A stretch of DNA of 64,000 nucleotides from the NCBI RefSeq assembly GCF_000368085.1, contig NZ_KB849239.1, positions 1,388,184 through 1,452,183 of the forward strand. Direction: 5' to 3'. The stretch is from Acinetobacter nosocomialis NIPH 2119. Its GTDB lineage: Bacteria > Pseudomonadota > Gammaproteobacteria > Pseudomonadales > Moraxellaceae. This document shows positions 58,401 through 64,000 of the stretch, piece after piece (the first letter of the stretch is position 1; the number at the start of each line of letters is the position of its first letter). The translations under genes were made by a program, and so were the position numbers. The notes under the pieces were generated by a model, which did not search any database, was not told where the DNA came from, and was given only the letters and a program-made list of their open reading frames with translations.

Positions 58401-59013
58401 AGGACTCGTCCTTGACGTAGCGAATTTCCCGAACCGTGTTGTTATCGTACTTGATGACGGAACGGCACGTATTGAAGTCAGCTGTAACCACGAACGTTTC
58501 CAGCGCTTTAAAGATATTATTCAAGTTGAGCGTGTAGTTGTCTTTGAAGGCGAGATTTATGAGCGTGAAGGCTTTGATCGTCCAATGGGACGTCTGAACA
58601 AAGCATTTAGCTTAAATGAAATCAGACAAAAACGTGCCAATAGTATTCAAATCAAATTAACTAATGATTTAATGCAACCAAGTTTGGCAAAAGATCTACA
58701 AAATATATTATTGCCTTATTGTAATGTCGATATGCATCAGCATATTGCAATACAACTACAGATTGACCAACCCTATGCTCAGGCTGAGCTTCAGCTTGGG
58801 CCGCAGTGGAAAGTCGCACCTTTAGATGAACTACTTGCCAAACTAAGAGATTACTTTGGTAAAGATAATATTCATATTGAATATCAGGTAAAATCTAAGG
58901 CAGCTAAAGCAGCAGAACCTGTTCGTCCACAACCTGTTGCCTCACCTCCTGTGGACATGACTATTGATGATGCGTTGGATTCATACCAAAGCGAAGTTTC
59001 TCAATATTCGTAA
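55453..59013 (+). CDS. dnaE: DNA polymerase III alpha subunit
   Basis: DnaE is the replicative polymerase core. It has 1186 residues: an N-terminal PHP domain (FVHLGIYTEFSITESI, then ALTDLSNLHAAVKFY), then the polymerase palm with catalytic aspartates in MPDFDVDFC, then fingers (GYGFNKSHAAAYAL). Helix-hairpin-helix and OB domains (VVIVLDDGTARIEVSC) follow, with a tau-binding C-terminus. The start at 55453 has AAGGA upstream and matches the family N-terminus; an earlier frame opens at 55411. It lies directly upstream of trmJ. Confidence 0.97.
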   Translation: MQFVHLGIYTEFSITESIVRIPDLVKAAVKDEMPALALTDLSNLHAAVKFYNSCLKKGIKPILGSTIRLNDAQHRATLLAMSDIGWKGLTEIVSRGFIEGQQLSIPCVQKEWVLEQHQDIIVLLGQHSDVGQMLCSSNPQKAEPLLEEWIEKFGNRVYLALTRTDRAGEEDFIQEAAKLAAKYHIGVVAHNDVHFVEKEDFEAHEARVCIADGYVLADDRRPRLYSPEQHFKTSDEMIELFSDIPSAIENTYHIAKRCNVSLKLGTYFLPEYPIPDGFTIDTYFEHLSKEGLEERLNYLYPVEKRGEDWPEIRKPYDERIDYEVGIILKMGFPGYFLIVMDFIQWAKNNGVPVGPGRGSGAGSLVAYSLKITDLDPLRYDLLFERFLNPERVSMPDFDVDFCIAGRDRVIDYVSRTYGREAVSQIATFGTMAAKGAIRDVARVLGKSYGLADRISKMVPTKPLGVDLATAIEMEPQLKDIVTNPSNPDNDDASEIWEMALKLEGITRNTGKHAGGVVIAPGKITDFSAVLCDADGTNRVAQYDKDDVEAAGLVKFDFLGLRNLTVIEDAIQNINKNRGNDPLNISHVPLDDPKAYSVFADANTTAVFQFESVGMKRMLKEARPSKFEEIIAFVSLYRPGPMDLIPDFIHRMHGGDFEYLHPLLEGVLEPTYGIMVYQEQVMQTAQICAGYTLGGADLLRRAMGKKKPEEMVKQRQIFLEGAGQKGIDESTANHIFDYMEKFAGYGFNKSHAAAYALVAYHTAWLKAHYPAEFMAAVMSSEMQNTDSVVFLIDDCRNNGLEVLPPSVNMSTYHFHASDDKTIVYGLGAIKGVGEQAMQSVIDSRRQQGPYTDLFDFCHRIDLKKINKRTLEALIRAGALDCLGIERSSLMAQLPEAVQAAEQARSNRESGIMDLFGEVEEVQRKPAKPVKPWSDEVRLKGEKDTLGLYLTGHPIDVYRQELKAFIPAKLNEITATRRGVTTVYAGLVLDVANFPNRVVIVLDDGTARIEVSCNHERFQRFKDIIQVERVVVFEGEIYEREGFDRPMGRLNKAFSLNEIRQKRANSIQIKLTNDLMQPSLAKDLQNILLPYCNVDMHQHIAIQLQIDQPYAQAELQLGPQWKVAPLDELLAKLRDYFGKDNIHIEYQVKSKAAKAAEPVRPQPVASPPVDMTIDDALDSYQSEVSQYS

Positions 59014-59027
59014 TTTCTGGAAATCTT

Positions 59028-59867
59028 ATGAGTTTGTTTGACGACACCGCCGTGTCACAACAATTAGCACAAGTGCGTATTGTCATGGTCAATACCACTT
59101 TACCAGCTAATATTGGCAGTGCTTTACGCGCAATGAAAACAATGGGCTTGAGTAAGTTAGTTCTGGTTTCACCAAAAACCTATCCACATCCAGATATTCA
59201 GGCGCTTGCTGCTGGTGCACAAGATTTATTAGAACAAGTTGAAATTGTTGAAACACTCGAAGACGCCATTAAAGACTGTCATTTAGTTTTTGGAACGAGT
59301 GCGCGAAGTCGTACTATTCCATGGCCTTTGCTTGACGTGCGCCCTGCTTCAAAAGAAGCAATTAAGGCAGCTTCACAAGGTCAACAGATTGCGATCGTTT
59401 TTGGACGTGAAGACCGCGGTTTAACCAATGAAGAATTGGCGTTAGCAAACTATCACCTTACTATTCCTGTAAACTCAGACTATGGTGTACTTAACGTTGC
59501 TCAAGCGATTCAAGTCGTATGTTATGAACTTCGCATGTCGGTATTAGAGCAAAAAGAATCAGTTTCTGATGATGGGCAAATGCCACTTGCTCAAGGTCAA
59601 AGCATGCAGTGGGATGAGCCTTTAGTCACTCAGCAGCAAATGGAAGAGTTTTATCCTCATTTGGAAAAAATGCTCACTGAAATTGAATTTTTAGATCCAG
59701 AAAATCCACGTTTATTACCTTTACGCTTGCGTCGTTTATTTGGTCGTATACAATTAGATCGTATGGAATATCATTTACTTCGCGGTATTTTTAGTCGAGT
59801 TCAAGCCCTCACAAGCGGCAAATGGAAAAAAGCATCATCGGACAAGGAGGATCAATCCAATGCTTAA
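59028..59867 (+). CDS. trmJ: tRNA (cytidine/uridine-2'-O)-methyltransferase TrmJ
   Basis: TrmJ methylates the ribose of nucleotide 32 in several tRNAs. It is a SPOUT enzyme of 279 residues. Motifs: [20 protein letters not shown] (motif I), [13 protein letters not shown] (motif II) and [14 protein letters not shown] (motif III) in the knotted fold. A C-terminal extension of about 100 residues follows, as in the family. It overlaps cysE by 8 bases. Confidence 0.93.
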   Translation: MSLFDDTAVSQQLAQVRIVMVNTTLPANIGSALRAMKTMGLSKLVLVSPKTYPHPDIQALAAGAQDLLEQVEIVETLEDAIKDCHLVFGTSARSRTIPWPLLDVRPASKEAIKAASQGQQIAIVFGREDRGLTNEELALANYHLTIPVNSDYGVLNVAQAIQVVCYELRMSVLEQKESVSDDGQMPLAQGQSMQWDEPLVTQQQMEEFYPHLEKMLTEIEFLDPENPRLLPLRLRRLFGRIQLDRMEYHLLRGIFSRVQALTSGKWKKASSDKEDQSNA

Positions 59868-60675
59868 ACAGCTTAAAGAAGATATACAGGCTGTATTCGC
59901 GCGAGATCCTGCTGCACGAAATACACTCGAAGTACTCACCACTTACCCAGGTATTCATGCTTTGCTCTTGCATAGACTTGCACATGAGCTTTGGAAAAAA
60001 GATTGCAAAGGTACTGCCCGTTTTGTTTCGTCATTTAGCCGTTTTGCAACAGGTATTGAAATTCATCCCGGTGCTAAAATCGGCAAACGCTTCTTTATCG
60101 ATCATGGTATGGGCGTTGTGATTGGTGAAACTGCTGAAATTGGTGATGATGTAACGCTATACCACGGTGTTACTCTAGGTGGTACTACATGGAATAAAGG
60201 CAAACGCCATCCAACCTTAGAAGATGGTGTAGTTGTCGGTGCTGGTGCGAAAATATTAGGACCGTTTACAGTTGGTAAAGGTGCTAAAGTCGGTTCAAAT
60301 GCAGTGGTGACAAAAGCGGTACCCGCTGGTGTAACAGCCGTTGGAAACCCTGCTCGCTATATTTATAAAGATGCCGACAAAACTAAAGATAAAGATGAAG
60401 AGCGCCGCCGTGATTATGCACAAAGTATCGGTTTTGCTCCGTATGCGACTACTGCTGATCAATCTGACCCAATTTTAGAAGGAATGCGAGTTTTACTTGA
60501 CCGTATTCAGCACAATGAAACGCGTATGAATAATTTGTGCCAACGCTTATCCGAACTTGACCCCACTTTCAAAAAAGAAAGCCAAGATGAACAGCCTTTT
60601 AGTGATGAAGAGCTAAAAATTCTTGAAGAAGTTCGTCGTGAATGCGGTGCACAAAACAAGACATCAAAAACGTAA
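59860..60675 (+). CDS. cysE: serine O-acetyltransferase CysE
   Basis: CysE makes O-acetylserine, the carbon precursor of cysteine, and is feedback-inhibited by cysteine in complex with CysK. The 271 residues begin with a short helical domain and then a left-handed beta-helix ([40 protein letters not shown]). The ending GNPARYIYK is typical. A long acidic tail of about 90 residues after the hexapeptide repeats lacks the usual C-terminal Ile of E. coli, so complex formation with CysK may differ. AAGGAGG lies just before the ATG. Confidence 0.93.
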   Translation: MLKQLKEDIQAVFARDPAARNTLEVLTTYPGIHALLLHRLAHELWKKDCKGTARFVSSFSRFATGIEIHPGAKIGKRFFIDHGMGVVIGETAEIGDDVTLYHGVTLGGTTWNKGKRHPTLEDGVVVGAGAKILGPFTVGKGAKVGSNAVVTKAVPAGVTAVGNPARYIYKDADKTKDKDEERRRDYAQSIGFAPYATTADQSDPILEGMRVLLDRIQHNETRMNNLCQRLSELDPTFKKESQDEQPFSDEELKILEEVRRECGAQNKTSKT

Positions 60676-60780
60676 TATTCTTGATTCATAATGTAACACG
60701 CTTACCCTTGCATGTGGGTTTAGCTTTTCCTAGACTTAGCTGTACCAAATCTGACTTTACTAAAATGAACGGAAGATCCT

Positions 60781-61722
60781 ATGAATTTTAAGCCATTGGC
60801 GTATTTAATCCTTGCAACTTCTAGTTTAACAGCGTGTACAATGGCACCTGTAAAAGAACAAAAAATCGAACCTTTTGTTTTCAAGGAACCAGAGCTTACT
60901 CCTCCATTTTATGCGTTAAATCCATTTAATTATGATGCTCCACCTGCATTTGAAGTTGCTTTAAAAGATGCCGCAGCACAGCCTGTAACTAAAATGGTGG
61001 TCACTCGTCAGGACGATCCAACTAAATCGCTTACATTAGATACAAATAAACTGATTGTACCTACCATCAATAATTCACAACGTTCGATGAAGTATGCAGT
61101 TTTAGCTGGCGATAATGAAATTGACGTGACTGAAATTGATGACTTCTTACAACTTGTTGAAGGTAAAGCTCGTCACTACCCGCCTCGCTTTACTGATCGT
61201 CAAGAACGTAAAGGTTTTGAGAGCAAACTCAAAGAAGTAACTCAGCGTTTAGATACTTTAGCCGCTAATCCAAATGCTTCATTTGATATTTTAATTCGAG
61301 CATTTAAAGCAAGTGTACTTGCTCGTAACCTTGATTTAGGTACTGCCCATACCACTAGATCTTTAGAATATGCTCAAAGACTTTTAAAAATTAGCCCAGA
61401 TGATCCAGAAACTAATTTCTGGTTTGGTTTTGGTTTGTCTGAAGGTGGTGGTCAACGTGAAGCTATTCCATACTTAGACAAAGCCATTAAAGGTGATGTT
61501 CAAGAAGCATATTTAGCTGCTGCAAACAACTATATTGCAATGGAACAAAAGAAAAACGCGATTCAGACCTTAAAAAACTACAAGGTTAAATATCCTGACG
61601 AAGCTGAAGTTGCAGATCGTTTGATTCAAGAAATTGAAAAACAAGGTCGTTGGAATGTATGGCAAGTTTTAACAAACCCTGCTATGGCACCAGCTACTCC
61701 AACTGCACCAGCAAAAAAATAA
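60781..61722 (+). CDS. TPR-containing lipoprotein of unknown role
   Basis: This 313-residue protein has a lipoprotein signal ending in LTAC (Cys19). After a Pro-rich region it has a helical C-terminal half with tetratricopeptide-like repeats (FWFGFGLSEGGGQREAIPYLDKAI and YLAAANNYIAMEQKKNAIQTL). The final tail is Ala/Pro-rich. It is likely anchored in the outer membrane, facing the periplasm. Its function is unknown, though such proteins often act as assembly scaffolds. A strong terminator follows. Confidence 0.83.
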   Translation: MNFKPLAYLILATSSLTACTMAPVKEQKIEPFVFKEPELTPPFYALNPFNYDAPPAFEVALKDAAAQPVTKMVVTRQDDPTKSLTLDTNKLIVPTINNSQRSMKYAVLAGDNEIDVTEIDDFLQLVEGKARHYPPRFTDRQERKGFESKLKEVTQRLDTLAANPNASFDILIRAFKASVLARNLDLGTAHTTRSLEYAQRLLKISPDDPETNFWFGFGLSEGGGQREAIPYLDKAIKGDVQEAYLAAANNYIAMEQKKNAIQTLKNYKVKYPDEAEVADRLIQEIEKQGRWNVWQVLTNPAMAPATPTAPAKK

Positions 61723-61737
61723 GAGTATAAACTTAGT

Positions 61738-61767
61738 AAAAAGGGCTGATTTGACAGCCCTTTTTTT
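61738..61767 (+). terminator. terminator after TPR lipoprotein gene
   Basis: AAAAAGGGCTG and CAGCCCTTTTT pair around a 6-base loop, with two more T. Confidence 0.93.
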
Positions 61768-61839
61768 ATATTTGATCAATTGAAAAATACTTTAAAATTT
61801 GTATGATCTGCATATTACTGATCCACATATTTGACCATA

Positions 61840-63846
61840 ATGTTTGTTAGAAAAAGAAACTCAGCGCTCTTCACGGTCATACTCCTCGGTTCAATTCTGA
61901 GTGGATGTCAGGTGGTAAATGTTAAGCAACAGGCCCTCAACGTCACTATTGCAAACGAACGTAATAGTATTCTTACCCAAGATAAATTGAGTGAAGCAAG
62001 TCTTAACGTTTTGTCTATGTCAGGACAAGAAGCCAAAACTTGTACAGATTCCCCTGATACCTGTGTTAATCAGCTTAAAAATCTTCCACAAATTTTAGAT
62101 GAGCAGCTTTTATCTGCTGCGAGTGAAATGTATCTGGCAAAAGCGATGGCTTTATCAGATTCTTCCGAATGTAAAATTAGTCGGTTCACTAAGCACAAAG
62201 CCTCTGATGAACAAAAAGCAATTCAGAACAAATATGACGATTGCTTAGACCAACAATTGAGCTTACTCGATAAGAGCATTCGTTATAGTTATGCCTACTT
62301 ATTTTCAACAAAACGTCAGCCGACCGATCGTATTTTTGATAATAGGCAAGTTCAAATACGAGACTTTTATAATCAAGCCATTGCTAAAATGGTGAGTATT
62401 TATGATCTAAGATACCCTAAAAAAAATGTGGTAGAACCACAAATCCATATTGGTAAGAGTGTCTACTCAATTGACTTTGAGTTTCATAGACAGTTAACTG
62501 GTCAAAAGTTAGAAAAATTAATTTCAAGTTATAACTTAAACTTTTCTGGTTTAAGAACAATCAACCGTCGTGATGGTTTCGGTTCTGAATTTGTTGCTGT
62601 TTTTCCAAGTTCAGAAAAAGAAGAAACTAATGAATACATTTTAGATCCCCTCAATTACAGCTATAAAAATGGTGTGAATCCGAATATTCACCATGCACGT
62701 TATTTAGCAGCAACTATTGTTGCCGAACCTAAAAAAGCCAAAACTGTTGAAGAAATTATTAATGATCCAGAATTTGTAATTCGGGTTTATGATCCTTATC
62801 GAACAGATAATATTAATGTCGCTGGTAAGCAATACCCTTTAGCTGCCAACTTCTCGGCTCCTTATGGTTTATGGTTAGCTGAAAATAACTTAGGTGTAGC
62901 CGCTTATTTAAGCCTGATTGATCGTGATCAGCATTTAACCATGCCGCATTTATATATGCTCGAACCTTATAATCCAAACAAAAAAATTATTGTGTTGGTA
63001 CATGGTTTAGCAAGTAGCCCCGAGGCATGGATTGCTCTTACTAACGATGTGATGGGCGATACAGTTTTAAGAGATAACTATCAGGTTTGGCAAGTTTTCT
63101 ACTCGACCAATATGCCAATCTTAGAAAGTCGATTCCAAATTTATGCACTATTAAAACAAGCGTTCGGTTCGTTAAACCCAAGTGATCCTGCTGCACATGA
63201 TGCCGTGCTTGTGGGACATAGTATGGGAGGTATTATTAGCCGTTTACTGGTCAGTGATGGTGATATTACTCAACCAGCTTTGAAGCTAATGACTGTACGT
63301 CAACAGAACCGCTTCAAAAAACATCCTATGGTGACTGAACGATTGCAAATGCATTCAATTGCTAACTTTGATCGCGCAATTTTCTTAGCATCACCTCACA
63401 GAGGTACAGATTATGCAGATCGATGGTTTACTTTAGCTGCTCGTAAAATTATTCGTTTGCCGGGAGCTTTTTTATCTGCTGTAGCGACATCACTAACCAC
63501 TGAAAACCTAGATGTTAAAGATTTCTTGAATAACATTGATAATGGTCTGATTCAAAATGGACCAAGTGACTTAAGCCATCAATCTAAGTTTATGGAACTC
63601 ACTGAAAATATTAATCCACACCAAGGCTTAGTCTTCCATTCAATTATGGGTAACATTACTAAAAGCGATGATCCAAATGTCATTACCGATGGTATTGTTC
63701 CTTATAAGAGCGCTCACTTAGAGGGTGCAAAGTCTGAGAAAGTACTTCCGGGTGGACACTCTATTCAGTTAACACCTCAAGCTGTACTAGAGCTACGTCG
63801 TATTTTACGAGAGCATTTAGTTGAACATGGTTTGTATAAACCATAA
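61840..63846 (+). CDS. lipoprotein with C-terminal alpha/beta-hydrolase (lipase/esterase)
   Basis: This large 668-residue protein has a lipoprotein signal ending in LSGC (Cys about 23) and an N-terminal region of about 350 residues with no recognised family. A lipase-type alpha/beta hydrolase follows in the last 300: oxyanion segment VLVHGLASSPEAW, nucleophile Ser in GHSMGG, and a possible catalytic His in PGGHSIQL near the C-terminus. The Asp is probably in the VITDGIVPY region. It would be an outer membrane or periplasmic lipase or esterase. I start at the ATG at 61840, not the TTG at 61831. A strong terminator follows. Confidence 0.84.
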   Translation: MFVRKRNSALFTVILLGSILSGCQVVNVKQQALNVTIANERNSILTQDKLSEASLNVLSMSGQEAKTCTDSPDTCVNQLKNLPQILDEQLLSAASEMYLAKAMALSDSSECKISRFTKHKASDEQKAIQNKYDDCLDQQLSLLDKSIRYSYAYLFSTKRQPTDRIFDNRQVQIRDFYNQAIAKMVSIYDLRYPKKNVVEPQIHIGKSVYSIDFEFHRQLTGQKLEKLISSYNLNFSGLRTINRRDGFGSEFVAVFPSSEKEETNEYILDPLNYSYKNGVNPNIHHARYLAATIVAEPKKAKTVEEIINDPEFVIRVYDPYRTDNINVAGKQYPLAANFSAPYGLWLAENNLGVAAYLSLIDRDQHLTMPHLYMLEPYNPNKKIIVLVHGLASSPEAWIALTNDVMGDTVLRDNYQVWQVFYSTNMPILESRFQIYALLKQAFGSLNPSDPAAHDAVLVGHSMGGIISRLLVSDGDITQPALKLMTVRQQNRFKKHPMVTERLQMHSIANFDRAIFLASPHRGTDYADRWFTLAARKIIRLPGAFLSAVATSLTTENLDVKDFLNNIDNGLIQNGPSDLSHQSKFMELTENINPHQGLVFHSIMGNITKSDDPNVITDGIVPYKSAHLEGAKSEKVLPGGHSIQLTPQAVLELRRILREHLVEHGLYKP

Positions 63847-63851
63847 AAAAT

Positions 63852-63890
63852 AAAAAAGAGCCAAAGGTGATCCTTTGGCTCTTTTGTTTT
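63852..63890. terminator. bidirectional terminator between lipase and ahpF
   Basis: AAAAGAGCCAAAGG and CCTTTGGCTCTTTT form a 14-bp perfect stem with a TGAT loop; it serves two convergent genes. Confidence 0.93.
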
Positions 63891-63901
63891 GAGACTAAAT
63901 A

Positions 63902-64000
63902 TTACTGCCCAGAACGGATGATGTAATCAAACGCAGAGAGTGATGCTTTAGCGCCTTCACCTGTGGCAATAATGATTTGTTTGTAAGGTACAGTTGTACA
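63902..64000 (-). CDS. ahpF: alkyl hydroperoxide reductase subunit F, C-terminal end
   Basis: Only the last 32 codons lie in the window; the gene runs beyond the right edge. The residues include [19 protein letters not shown] and [11 protein letters not shown], which match the C-terminus of AhpF, the flavoprotein that regenerates the peroxidase AhpC using NADH. A plain thioredoxin reductase is less likely, because AhpF-type endings carry [13 protein letters not shown]. Confidence 0.85.
   Translation of the reverse strand, partial: CTTVPYKQIIIATGEGAKASLSAFDYIIRSGQ

Overview
The window looks like a chromosomal segment of an Acinetobacter species, most likely in the calcoaceticus-baumannii complex. 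The basis is low-GC, AT-rich DNA, a lone ruvC without ruvAB, and protein sequences I recognise as Acinetobacter-like: biotin synthase, a DcaP-type porin, a PACE efflux protein and a periplasmic glutaminase-asparaginase. I could not run a database search, so names rest on motif and family recognition.

Layout. 1-4.5 kb: ruvC, nnr (NAD(P)HX repair), queG and bioB, all housekeeping. 4.5-11.4 kb: accessory, very AT-rich. It holds two small uncharacterised genes, a four-gene chaperone-usher pilus operon (pilin, chaperone, usher, tip adhesin) and a likely 59-residue membrane protein. 11.4-17.1 kb: transport and regulation, with LysR/DMT exporter, a small cytosolic protein, an NCS1 permease, a PACE-family efflux protein facing its own LysR regulator, and an overlooked 31-residue ORF. 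17.1-19.1 kb: an orphan, divergent tyrosine recombinase beside a CAT-anticodon tRNA, probably the remnant of an integrated element. 19.2-24.8 kb: a heme-oxygenase-like oxidase candidate facing a TetR regulator, a PlsC-like acyltransferase, a YebC-family protein, an Lrp-type regulator and a DcaP-like porin. 24.8-28.1 kb: a gltIJKL-type amino acid ABC transporter. 28.6-37.1 kb: a glutathione transferase and a seven-gene organosulfur operon (two SfnB-like flavoenzymes, one DszA-type monooxygenase, two membrane-anchored MetQ proteins, MetN, MetI).

37.1-50.1 kb: mixed core genes: ychF, an Mpo1-like membrane protein, a Crp/Fnr regulator, azlCD, a tautomerase-fold protein, purT, glnD, dapC, LysE exporter/AraC regulator and msrB-gpx. 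50.3-55.3 kb: an alaA-type aminotransferase with an unusual N-terminal helix-turn-helix-like extension, a glutamate/aspartate symporter and a secreted glutaminase-asparaginase. 55.4-64 kb: dnaE, trmJ, cysE, a TPR lipoprotein, a large lipoprotein lipase, and the 3' end of ahpF entering from the right edge.

The genes fit an amino-acid- and sulfur-scavenging lifestyle. Periplasmic deamidation of Asn/Gln would feed the GltP symporter and GltIJKL, while AlaA, GlnD and possibly the Lrp regulator handle nitrogen. The sulfur operon would import an organosulfur compound and oxidise it to release sulfur, and CysE supplies the cysteine backbone precursor. I saw no CRISPR array, insertion sequence, rRNA or recognisable defence system. 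The best candidates for undescribed biology are the sulfur operon with its two anchored binding proteins, the AlaA fusion, the oxidase/TetR pair and the two very small genes.
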